27,728 nucleotides of DNA, from the NCBI GenBank assembly GCA_036824465.1, contig DAITAC010000057.1, positions 1 to 27,728 of the forward strand. Reading direction: 5' to 3'. This DNA is from JAKOQB01 sp036824465. GTDB taxonomy: Bacteria > Pseudomonadota > Gammaproteobacteria > Burkholderiales > Burkholderiaceae_F. A program made the translations under genes and the position numbers. Of the stretch, positions 16,989-24,205 are shown piece after piece; positions within the stretch are counted from its first letter, which is position 1; every line of letters begins with the position of its first letter. The notes under the pieces were generated by a model. It saw only the letters and a list, made by a program, of their open reading frames with translations, ran no database searches and was not told where the DNA came from.

Positions 16989-17585
16989 TCAGTCCTTGTA
17001 GCCCTCGATCTCGATCCAGAGCTTCTGCTCGTCGCCGACCGCGGTCAGGCCGTACTTCATGCCGAAGTCGGAGCGCTTGATGACGCCACTGGCGTTCGCG
17101 CCGCACATTTCGCGTTTGTTGATCGGGTTTGCACCGCAGCGCCAGTGCTCGATGGTCAAGGTCAGCGGCCTGGTCACGCCGAGCAGTGTCAGGTTACCTT
17201 CGATCGATACCGGGGCGTCACCCGTCCACACGAACCTGGTCGATTTGAAAGTCATCGTCGGAAACTCCGCCACATTGAAGAAGTCGACCGTGCGCAGATG
17301 TTCATCGCGTGCGCGCGGGCGGCTGCCCCTGTCGTTGTCTCCCGTGCTGATCGACGCGGTCTGCACGGTGATCTCGACCGATCCGGTCTTCTTCGCCGGG
17401 TCGAGCGTGAATTTGCCGGCGGTCCTGTCGAACCGGCCACGCATCTTCGACATACCGAGGTGATCCACCTCGAAGTGCACGTACGTGTGCAATGGATCGA
17501 TCGAATAGGAATCGGCAGCGGCGGCCGGCAGGCAGGCAAGGCCAAGCAGAGCGACGGGCAGCAAGGCGCGGCAGGACATCGACAT
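16989..17585 (-). CDS. YceI-family periplasmic protein
   Basis: Secreted lipocalin-like protein, 198 residues; family members bind polyisoprenoid-type lipids. ATG 17585 follows AAGGTG at a good distance and begins a signal peptide ending in LPAAAA. A longer frame up to 17795 exists, but it would put 70 odd residues before the signal peptide. The mature part has the family signatures YSIDPLHTYVHFEVDHLG, RFDRTAGKFTLDP, FPTMTFKS, GNLTLLGVTRPLTL and a late SDFGMKYG. One insertion, RCGANPINKREMCGANA, carries two cysteines that could pair. It lies between a membrane protein gene upstream and a dehydrogenase gene downstream, all on one strand with short gaps. Confidence 0.93.
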   Translation of the reverse strand: MSMSCRALLPVALLGLACLPAAAADSYSIDPLHTYVHFEVDHLGMSKMRGRFDRTAGKFTLDPAKKTGSVEITVQTASISTGDNDRGSRPRARDEHLRTVDFFNVAEFPTMTFKSTRFVWTGDAPVSIEGNLTLLGVTRPLTLTIEHWRCGANPINKREMCGANASGVIKRSDFGMKYGLTAVGDEQKLWIEIEGYKD

Positions 17586-17631
17586 GTGGTTCACCTTGAG
17601 AGGAAAGTGAGTTGCAGGAAGCAGGGCGATC

Positions 17632-18456
17632 TCAACCGGCGTCGCTTCTGGAGCCGAAGTAGGCGGCGGCACCGGCCGCAGCCATAGGAATGGAAGCCAG
17701 CAGCGCATGAATGACGGCGCGCCGCCAGACCGGCGCGCGGATCGCGGCGGGAATGCCTGCCGCGAGCGGCACCAGCGCGAGCAGCGCTGCGGCATACCAC
17801 TGCGAGTGCGCGAGGATCATCGCGCCCGACGCGATCAGCCCGGCGGCAACGGCGCCGGGCAGCGCCAGCGTCGCGCCGGCGGCACGGGTTTGGTTCGCAA
17901 TCATCATCACCAGCAGAAACGCACCCGCGCCGGCACCGATGGCGATGCTGTACTGGCCGAACAACGCCGACGCACCCAGGATCGCAAGCACGCCGGCGCC
18001 GACTCCGAGCATCAATATCGCCGCACCGCACGCGATCGGGCGCGAAGCCAACCCTGCGTCGAGATAGCCGACCAGCCATGCGGTGAGCAGGACCGCAGTC
18101 GCGCCCTGCAGCCAGGCGTCAGCAGGCGGTTTCAGCGCGAGCACCGGCCAGAAGACCCAGAGCGTTGCCAGCGCCGCGGCGAGCGCGAGCATGGCTGAAC
18201 GCAATCGGCCCGGCTTCAGCGTCAAATCGAGCGCGATTCCGAGCACCGAGGCCAGCAATGTCAGCAGCACGAGCTTGCGCGTCGCGGTCAGCGGGTTGAA
18301 GCTGAATCCCGACACCAGCGCGACGACGGTGGCAAACGCAGCGGTGACCGCGACACCGCCCAGCCGCGCGCGACCCAACGCCAGCATGACGATCAGGCCG
18401 ACGACGAACGGTGCGCCGCCGGCCTGAACTGCAGGGTTATCGAGAAGATATTTCAT
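17632..18456 (-). CDS. Integral membrane protein of unknown function
   Basis: Very hydrophobic protein of 274 residues with about eight or nine predicted membrane segments and short polar loops. The start at ATG 18456 (MKYLLDNPAVQ) is chosen because the first membrane segment follows soon after. A longer frame to 18585 would add 43 residues rich in Arg and Ser. I do not recognise the family. There are no obvious catalytic motifs, and the only clearly charged features are loop arginines. The gene ends 46 bases before the YceI gene and may be co-transcribed with it. In that context a cell-envelope role is possible but unproven. Confidence 0.75.
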   Translation of the reverse strand: MKYLLDNPAVQAGGAPFVVGLIVMLALGRARLGGVAVTAAFATVVALVSGFSFNPLTATRKLVLLTLLASVLGIALDLTLKPGRLRSAMLALAAALATLWVFWPVLALKPPADAWLQGATAVLLTAWLVGYLDAGLASRPIACGAAILMLGVGAGVLAILGASALFGQYSIAIGAGAGAFLLVMMIANQTRAAGATLALPGAVAAGLIASGAMILAHSQWYAAALLALVPLAAGIPAAIRAPVWRRAVIHALLASIPMAAAGAAAYFGSRSDAG

Positions 18457-18666
18457 CGACCTGCATGTATGGCGTGTCGCCGACAGGATCAGCGCCGAAG
18501 GTGCATGATCAGGCGAACAGCCCGATTGTTTGCGGCCAGCGCGCGTTGTCGCAGTATTGCCGATTCGACGACGGTCTTGTGTCATCGCTGCCGGTTGGCA
18601 CTAGCCCGAAAGGGCGATAGCTCGGCGCAATCCGACGCGTGGAGTTCTGAACGCCATCAAGGCGCG

Positions 18667-19515
18667 TCACGCAAATTCAATCAGCAGCGGCTGATGATCC
18701 GACGCCTGCGTGTCGCTGTCGACGCGGAAGGCGCGCACGCGGTTCAACAGATCGGCGCTGACGAAGATGAAGTCGCAGGTGTGCGGCGCCGGCCACTGCT
18801 TGCGGTCGTAAACGCCGTTGGTGTGCACGTGCGGCTGGCCGGGATGCAGGTGTTGCCACGCATCGACGAACGCCGGCGTCTCCTCATTGATCGGCGCTTG
18901 CAAGCGCGCGTGCAGCGGATCTTCGGGCTTGAAGTTGAAGTCCGCCGTGAGAATCGCCGCCGTCGCTTGCGCGTATGAATGGAACGGCCCGTGTGAACTG
19001 TCGCGCACGAGGTCGCGCGTCGCATGGGCGCAGGCCTCGGCGTGGCGCGCGCGGATCGCCTCGACCTGCGCCACGCGTTGGGTGGCGGAGAAGTACTCCA
19101 GGTGCGTGGTCATCACGCGGATCGGCCCGAGCGGCGTGTCGAGAGTCGCCTCGATCAGCATGCGCGACATGGTCTTGGCCTGCGGGTCGCTCGGCCACGG
19201 CAACAGGATGCGCAGCGCCTGCAACACCGGGTAACGGCTCAGGATCAGATTGCCGAACGCCCGCCGCGAGCCATCGGGCGCGAGTGCATCGACCGCCGCG
19301 CCCGGAATCGGCGTGAAGCCGGGCAGAAGCTTCGCGAGGATCTCGAACTGGTTCTCGCCCTGACTGCCTTTGAGCGCAGGAAAGTTGGCTGCGACTTCCT
19401 GCAGGCACAGCACGTCGAAGTCGGCCAGCGCGCGCGCATGCGCGACGATGCGCGCCGGGTCGACGCGGCCGTCGCAGCCGCGACACCATTGAATATTCCA
19501 GGTGATGAGCTTCAA
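18667..19515 (-). CDS. Endonuclease/exonuclease/phosphatase-family protein
   Basis: Metal-dependent phosphodiesterase fold (DNase I/exonuclease III/inositol phosphatase superfamily), 282 residues. The family motifs are all in place: TWNIQW with Asn7, LQEV with Glu40, TTHLEY near residue 135, ADFNF with the catalytic Asp and Asn, and the C-terminal SDHQP. The start is a TTG at 19515 (leads into KLITWNIQW), because an in-frame TAG lies six codons upstream and no ATG or GTG is available. There is no signal peptide, so it should be cytoplasmic. The substrate could be DNA, a phosphodiester or a phospholipid head group. It follows the MeaB-thioesterase gene by 58 bases and may be read through from that operon. 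Confidence 0.88.
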   Translation of the reverse strand: MKLITWNIQWCRGCDGRVDPARIVAHARALADFDVLCLQEVAANFPALKGSQGENQFEILAKLLPGFTPIPGAAVDALAPDGSRRAFGNLILSRYPVLQALRILLPWPSDPQAKTMSRMLIEATLDTPLGPIRVMTTHLEYFSATQRVAQVEAIRARHAEACAHATRDLVRDSSHGPFHSYAQATAAILTADFNFKPEDPLHARLQAPINEETPAFVDAWQHLHPGQPHVHTNGVYDRKQWPAPHTCDFIFVSADLLNRVRAFRVDSDTQASDHQPLLIEFA

Positions 19516-19573
19516 GGGATCTCGTCTCTATCGAGTTGCGCCAGGCGTCAACAGCAGCGGTATTGCAGCAGAA

Positions 19574-20782
19574 TCAGGCGTGCGTCGCGGTGCTGATGTA
19601 CACGGTCCCGGTGAAGCCAGAGACGATCTGCCCGTCGCCGCGCCGCACTTCCACTCGGTACACCGCCAGTTTGCGCGAGCGCGATACTTCCTCCGCGGTG
19701 GCGGTCAGCGTCTCGCCGCCCTTGGCTGCGACATGGTAGGTGATGTGGGCGTCGATGCCCGCCGCGATATGTTTGCGCGAATTCGCCGCCAGGCCAAAGG
19801 CGGTGTCGGCGAGCGAGAAGATGACGCCGCCGTGGCAACTGCCGTTGAAGTTGAGGTGCTCTTCGCGCAGCGTAAGCGTCACCCGTGCACGTCCCGGCCC
19901 GGCGTCAACGCACGCGATGCCGAGCGACCGGACAAACGGGTCGGCGGCGGCAAGGCGCTTGACCAGCGCGTCGCTGCTGGTTTCGGCCGCGGTGGCTGGG
20001 CGTGCTGCCAGTCGCTTGGCCTTGCCGGTGGCCTTGCAGTGGGCATCGGCCTGATCGACGAGCGCAGCGACTCCCTCGCCTTTTGTTCCAACGGTTCGCA
20101 ACACCGGAACGGTCCACGCGGCCGGACGCCGCAGTTGAAGCATGTCCTTCAGTTCGCGCGCGGTCGCCTCCGCGCCGGGGAGATCGGCCTTGGTCACCAC
20201 CAGCAGGTCAGCGATCTCAAGGATGCCGGCCTTGATCGCCTGCACGTCATCACCCAGACCGGGCGGGCAGGCGACGACGCGCGTGTCGGCGATGCGCATG
20301 ATCTCCACTTCGGACTGGCCCGCGCCGACTGTTTCGACGATGACCGTGTCGAAGCCGGCCGCGTCCAGTACGTCGACGATTTGTCCGGTGCTGCGCGACA
20401 GCCCGCCCATGTGCCCGCGCGACGCGACCGAGCGGATGAAGACGTTGGGGTGCGCCCCATGCTCGCCCATTCGCACCCGGTCGCCGAGCACCGCGCCGCC
20501 GGTGATCGGGCTCGATGGATCCACCGCCACCACGCCGATGCGACGACCGCGCGCCAGCAGTTCGCCCAGCAGCGCATGAATCAGGGTGGACTTGCCGGCA
20601 CCGGGCGCACCGGTGATACCGATGACGTGGGCGTGCCCCAGGTGAGGGCGGATGCCCGCGGTCAGCTCGGCGGTGCCCGGTGCGCCTTGCTCGAGCACGC
20701 TGATCACGCGCGCAATCGCCGCGCGGTCGCCCGCCAGCAGCCGGGGCAGCAACGCAGTCGGTGCTGTGTCAGTTCGGCTCAA
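19574..20782 (-). CDS. MeaB-type G-protein chaperone fused to PaaI-type hotdog thioesterase
   Basis: Two-domain protein of 402 residues. Residues 1 to about 250 match MeaB/ArgK GTPases, which load and protect B12-dependent acyl-CoA mutases: Walker A GAPGAGKS (58-65), VDPSSPITGGAVLGDRVRM (88-106), VETVGAGQSEVEI (149-161) and TKAD (197-200) in the guanine-specificity position. The usual C-terminal MeaB dimerisation arm is missing. After a linker (about 250-272), residues 273-397 match PaaI-type acyl-CoA thioesterases: DPFVRSLGI, then SCHGGVIFSLADTAF with HGG (317-319) and the catalytic-position Asp326. The reading frame is continuous, with no sign of frameshift. The start is a TTG at 20782 inside a TTGA overlap with the mutase stop. 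The position after both mutase subunits indicates that it serves that enzyme. Confidence 0.92.
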   Translation of the reverse strand: MSRTDTAPTALLPRLLAGDRAAIARVISVLEQGAPGTAELTAGIRPHLGHAHVIGITGAPGAGKSTLIHALLGELLARGRRIGVVAVDPSSPITGGAVLGDRVRMGEHGAHPNVFIRSVASRGHMGGLSRSTGQIVDVLDAAGFDTVIVETVGAGQSEVEIMRIADTRVVACPPGLGDDVQAIKAGILEIADLLVVTKADLPGAEATARELKDMLQLRRPAAWTVPVLRTVGTKGEGVAALVDQADAHCKATGKAKRLAARPATAAETSSDALVKRLAAADPFVRSLGIACVDAGPGRARVTLTLREEHLNFNGSCHGGVIFSLADTAFGLAANSRKHIAAGIDAHITYHVAAKGGETLTATAEEVSRSRKLAVYRVEVRRGDGQIVSGFTGTVYISTATHA

Positions 20783-22458
20783 ACGATGGCCTGCACGTGG
20801 CCGAAGCCCAGCTCGCGGCGCAGCGTGGCGCAGATCTCGCCATGCGTGCAGCCGGCCTCGGCGGCCTGAACCACACGGCCGAAGATGTTGTCGTTCGGAT
20901 CATTCGCGGCGCGGGCAAGCTCGCCCAGCGCACGTGCCACGTCAGCCTGCGAACGCTGCGACTTGAACCGCGCAAAATCAGCCAGGTGTGCGCGCATGGC
21001 CTCGGGGTCGGGCCGCGTGTTGATCGGACGCGCCCTGGGATCCTCATCGACCTGATAGGCGTTCACACCCACCACCGTCTGCTCGCCGCAATCCACCGCC
21101 TGCTGAAAGCGCAGCGCCGACTCGCCGATCATCCGCTGCACCAGCCCGGATTCCACCGCCTCGTACATGCCGCCGGCGTCATCGACGATCTTCATCACGC
21201 GCTCGATTTCGGCCTGCATCTGGTCGGTCAGCTTCTCGACATAGAAGCTGCCGCCGAGCGGGTCGATCACGTCGGTCAGGTGCGCCTCCTCACGCAGGAT
21301 GTTCTGTGTGGCCACCGCGATGCGCGCGCCGAACTCGCTCGGGCACGACAAGGCCTCGTCGTAGGCGTCGGTGTGCAGCGACTGCAGTCCGCCGAAGATG
21401 CCCGCCATCGCCTGCACCGTGACGCGGGCGATGTTGTTCAGCGGCTGCTGGCGGGTCAGGTCCACGCCCGAGGTCTGCGCGTGGAACTTGAAGCGGCACG
21501 AACGCGGGTCCTTCGCGCCGAGGCGCTCGCGCGTCACGCGCGCCCAGATGCGGCGCGCGGCGCGAAACTTGGCGACTTCCTCGAAGAAGCTCACGGAGAC
21601 GTCGAAGAAGAATGTGAAGCGCGGCAGGAACTGGTCCGGGTCCATGCCGCGGGCGATGCAATCCTCGGCATTCTGGATCGCGCTTGCGAGCGTGAAGGCG
21701 ACCGCTTCGGCTGGCGTGGCGCCGGCTTGCTGCATGTGCTGGCCCACCACCGACATCGGGTTCCAGCGGGGGACTTCGCGGTTGCAGAACTCGATGTGGT
21801 CGCCCAGGATGCGCCGCACTCCCGGCAGCGCGATGCGGAAGAACATGTGGTTGGCCACGTAGTGGCTGAGGTAATCGCTCTGGTTCGAGGTGCCGCTGAT
21901 GGCGCTCCAGTTGACGCCGCGCTTGCGCGCCGTGGCCAGCAGGAAGGCCAGCAGCGTGAACGGTGACGGATCGTTCATCGCACACGAGGTCCGCGCCAGG
22001 TCCACGCCCGCGAGCGCGCGATCCATGTGTTCGGCGGTGTTGATGACCGCGCCGCAGGTGCCGAGCAGTTCAAAGTGCGACTCGTCCATGTCATAGCCGC
22101 GGAAGACCGAGTTGCACGGGATCAGCGAGACCGCGGTCGTGCCCTGCGCGAGCAACGCCAGCAGGCGCTCGTTGTAATCCGCCGGCGTACCAAGCCCGAT
22201 CAGTTGCCGCTGCGTCCATGTGCGGCCGCGGTGCATGGTGGCGTAAATGCCGCGCGTGTACGGCGGCTGGCCGGGCAGGCCAAGGTCTCCGGCGCGCGCT
22301 GCCGGGTCAAAGTCATGCGCGGTGTATAGCGGCTGGATCGGAATGCCCGACCGATTGCTGATCGCCCGGTCGCGGCCGATCTCCTGCGCATACTGCCGCT
22401 GCCACAGTTGCTCGGGGTCGCGGGTATCCAGCAGGCTCGGATCCAGGGGCTTGTTCAT
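20779..22458 (-). CDS. B12-dependent acyl-CoA mutase, large (substrate-binding) subunit
   Basis: TIM-barrel subunit of a methylmalonyl-CoA-mutase-type enzyme, 559 residues. This matches the size of isobutyryl- and 2-hydroxyisobutyryl-CoA mutase large subunits, and it lacks a B12 domain of its own. Family landmarks: PPYTRGIYATM near residue 65, the catalytic-position His241 in VVGQHMQQAGAT, FHAQTSGVDLTRQQP, SLHTDAYDEAL and DPLGGSFYVE. The start is ATG 22458 (MNKPLDPS); the longer frame would overlap the small-subunit gene. The substrate pocket is atypical. By hand alignment Leu86 replaces Tyr89 of methylmalonyl-CoA mutase, Asn203 or His204 replaces Arg207, and SLIPCNSVFRGYD replaces the usual SVAFDLATHRGYD. 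Methylmalonyl-CoA is therefore an unlikely substrate. The true one is unknown. Confidence 0.92.
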   Translation of the reverse strand: MNKPLDPSLLDTRDPEQLWQRQYAQEIGRDRAISNRSGIPIQPLYTAHDFDPAARAGDLGLPGQPPYTRGIYATMHRGRTWTQRQLIGLGTPADYNERLLALLAQGTTAVSLIPCNSVFRGYDMDESHFELLGTCGAVINTAEHMDRALAGVDLARTSCAMNDPSPFTLLAFLLATARKRGVNWSAISGTSNQSDYLSHYVANHMFFRIALPGVRRILGDHIEFCNREVPRWNPMSVVGQHMQQAGATPAEAVAFTLASAIQNAEDCIARGMDPDQFLPRFTFFFDVSVSFFEEVAKFRAARRIWARVTRERLGAKDPRSCRFKFHAQTSGVDLTRQQPLNNIARVTVQAMAGIFGGLQSLHTDAYDEALSCPSEFGARIAVATQNILREEAHLTDVIDPLGGSFYVEKLTDQMQAEIERVMKIVDDAGGMYEAVESGLVQRMIGESALRFQQAVDCGEQTVVGVNAYQVDEDPRARPINTRPDPEAMRAHLADFARFKSQRSQADVARALGELARAANDPNDNIFGRVVQAAEAGCTHGEICATLRRELGFGHVQAIV

Positions 22459-22480
22459 CGTCGTCGCTTTCGAAAGAGGT

Positions 22481-22915
22481 TCAAACCGCTGCGCGCCGTG
22501 CACGAATGGCAGGGGTGATGTTAAGGATGTACTGCGCGATGTCCTGCAGTGGACTGCCTGGATGGAACACGCGTGACACGCCGGCATCGAGCAGCATCTG
22601 TTCGTCTTCATCCGGCACGATGCCGCCGACGATGACCGCGGTGTCATCGAGTCCCGCGTCGCGCAGCGCCACAACCAGCTTGGGCACGATCAGATGATCG
22701 GTCGCCAGCGAGGAGATGCCGATCACGTCGACATCCTCTTCGGTGGCGAGTTTCACCACCGCGGCGATCTCCTGCCAGGGCGGTGTGTAGATGACTTCCA
22801 TGCCGGCGTCGCGCAGCGCGGCCGCGACCACGCGGCTGCCGCGGTCGTGGCCGTCGAAGCCGATCTTGGTGATCAGCACCTTGGGGCGCATTTCCTGATT
22901 CATGTCCTGATTCAT
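22481..22915 (-). CDS. B12-dependent acyl-CoA mutase, small (cobalamin-binding) subunit
   Basis: Cobalamin-binding domain protein, 144 residues, which pairs with the large subunit encoded 22 bases downstream. The base-off/His-on signature D-x-H-x-x-G is present as Asp21-Gly-His23-Asp-Arg-Gly26, followed by the expected GISSLATDH and VIVGGIVPDED segments. ATG 22915 was chosen because AGGAGG lies about 8 bases upstream, and it overlaps the regulator stop (ATGA). Two more in-frame ATGs (22903, 22891) sit in a curious MNQDMNQEM start. It is the same size as IcmB and HcmB, in line with a split two-subunit mutase. Confidence 0.94.
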   Translation of the reverse strand: MNQDMNQEMRPKVLITKIGFDGHDRGSRVVAAALRDAGMEVIYTPPWQEIAAVVKLATEEDVDVIGISSLATDHLIVPKLVVALRDAGLDDTAVIVGGIVPDEDEQMLLDAGVSRVFHPGSPLQDIAQYILNITPAIRARRAAV

Positions 22916-23499
22916 GCGTTGGCCTCCTGGCCCTGCCGCAGCAGGGTGATGAAATGTCGTGCGATCGTGCGCGGCGTCTGGCTGCCGCCGGGGCGGTACC
23001 AGGTCTGCGACCAGTTGAGCGCCCCCAGCAGCATCAGCCGCAAGGCGCGCCGGTCGGTGCGGCGCGGCAGCGGCAGGTCCTTGATCAGGGCGGTAAGCAG
23101 CGTTTCGTATTCGTCGCGCAACTGGATCAGGCGGCGGTTTGCGGCCGGCGCATCGGCCGGGCGCACGCGCACCACCACCTGGGCGTAGTCGTCGTCGTGC
23201 AGGATCGCCTCGAGGTGCGCCACGCAGGCGGCCTCCAGCCGGTCCCACGGATCGGTCCGTCGCTCGACCGCGGCGCGTACCGCCGCCGAGATCTGTTCCA
23301 CGCCCTTGACGTATACCGCCGCGAGCAGGTCTTCCTTGGTGGCGAAATGGCAGTACAGCGAACCCGGCAGCATGCCGACCGCACGCGCGATGTCGCGCAC
23401 CGACGTGCCCTCGAAGCCGCGCGCGCGAAACAGGCGCGCCGCAGCATCAAGCATCTGGGGCAGGCGGCTGTCGGAATGCAGGATGCGTGCGGTCGCCAT
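22912..23499 (-). CDS. TetR-family regulator of the acyl-CoA mutase operon
   Basis: DNA-binding regulator of 195 residues. The N-terminal helix-turn-helix is typical: GTSVRDIARAVGMLPGSLYCHFATKEDLL at about residues 31-59. The C-terminal half is a divergent ligand-binding domain, probably sensing an acyl-CoA or related compound. The gene is first in the operon and its stop overlaps the small-subunit ATG by four bases. It is therefore co-transcribed with the enzyme it presumably controls. A palindrome of the PsrA-like form CAAAC-N4-GTTTG lies 18 bases upstream of its start, inside a plausible promoter, which suggests autorepression. The direct ligand is unknown. Confidence 0.93.
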   Translation of the reverse strand: MATARILHSDSRLPQMLDAAARLFRARGFEGTSVRDIARAVGMLPGSLYCHFATKEDLLAAVYVKGVEQISAAVRAAVERRTDPWDRLEAACVAHLEAILHDDDYAQVVVRVRPADAPAANRRLIQLRDEYETLLTALIKDLPLPRRTDRRALRLMLLGALNWSQTWYRPGGSQTPRTIARHFITLLRQGQEANA

Positions 23500-23509
23500 C
23501 TGGGCCGGA

Positions 23510-23537
23510 AGTTTACCAAACGATCGTTTGTTTGTAA
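23510..23537 (-). promoter_or_regulatory. Promoter with embedded TetR operator for the mutase operon
   Basis: On the minus strand TTACAA (23532-23537) and TAAACT (23510-23515) are 16 bases apart and fit a sigma-70 promoter. The perfect 14-base palindrome CAAACGATCGTTTG (23517-23530) sits in the middle of the spacer, where a bound repressor would block polymerase. The predicted transcript would begin only a few bases before the ATG at 23499. No Shine-Dalgarno sequence is visible there, so the first gene may have a near-leaderless message. The motif fits known TetR-type operators. That the neighbouring regulator binds it is inferred. Confidence 0.7.
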
Positions 23538-23875
23538 TTACGGGCGACGCGACGGGTCAGCGCCTGCGAGCAGCCGGCGGCAGGCTGCAGGTCGGATGGA
23601 CTATTCCGTTTCCCGTTCAGAACGGCACGGACCGTCCTCCCGGCGCGGGCCGGACCCAGGTTGGGTCATTGCGAACTGGGCTCCGGCCGGCGCCGGGGCA
23701 AGAGTTTGCTCTTCGCGCCATGAACGCCAAATGGAATCAGGCGAGGTAAATGTCCAGATTGGCGGTAGGATTGTTCTGGTTACGAGGGCGCGATTGAATT
23801 CATTCCCGTGCCGGCCAGGAGAAAGGCACGGTTCATTGAGGTTTGTTTTTCGACTAGTAAAAAGAAAGGTAAGAC
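23538..23875. other. Intergenic stretch without a recognised feature
   Basis: About 340 bases between the TetR promoter and the small basic protein gene. The left part is GC-rich with short inverted repeats around CCGGCCGGCGCCGG (about 23684). The last 40 bases are AT-rich and hold the ribosome binding site AAAGGT of the next gene. No convincing gene, RNA or promoter was seen. Confidence 0.5.
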
Positions 23876-24088
23876 ATGAACCCAGCGGAAAAGGCAATCA
23901 GAACTGAGATCCAGCGTCGCGAAAGTGAACTTGATGCGCTGAGGAGAGCGCTCGCGGCACTGACGGGCTCGGTGATCGGGAAGGGCAAGGGTAATCGCAA
24001 GCCGAAAACCGCGGCGCAGAAAAAGGCGCTCAGCCTGGCGCTGAAAGCAGCCTGGAAGAAACGCAAAGCGGCAGAGAAGAAGGGTTGA
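23876..24088 (+). CDS. Small lysine-rich basic protein
   Basis: A 70-residue protein starting at ATG 23876 after AAAGGT. The first 30 residues are charged and could form a short coiled coil (IRTEIQRRESELDALRRAL). The second half is strongly basic with many Lys and Ala residues (QKKALSLALKAAWKKRKAA). That half resembles the tails of small histone-like or nucleoid-associated proteins, but I cannot assign a family. Its codon use looks like that of a real gene, and the AT-rich leader supports expression. It stands alone, divergent from the mutase operon, and the next gene begins 117 bases later. Confidence 0.65.
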   Translation: MNPAEKAIRTEIQRRESELDALRRALAALTGSVIGKGKGNRKPKTAAQKKALSLALKAAWKKRKAAEKKG

Positions 24089-24205
24089 GTATCGGAGGCA
24101 TTGTTCCTCCAACTTTGTCGCAGGTAACGAATCACCATCGTTCCGTCACCTCATCTACAGGTACGGGGCGTCCACCTGCATCTCCCTTGCTCGTGGAAGT
24201 GGCTG

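Noticed and set aside
15675..17687. 670-residue plus-strand frame
   Set aside because: It crosses the end of the permease gene and runs antisense to the dehydrogenase and YceI genes. Its composition (Arg, His, Asp, Gly) is that of a shadow frame.
20761..21966. 401-residue plus-strand frame opposite the large mutase subunit
   Set aside because: It is antisense to a gene with clear family motifs and shows none of its own.
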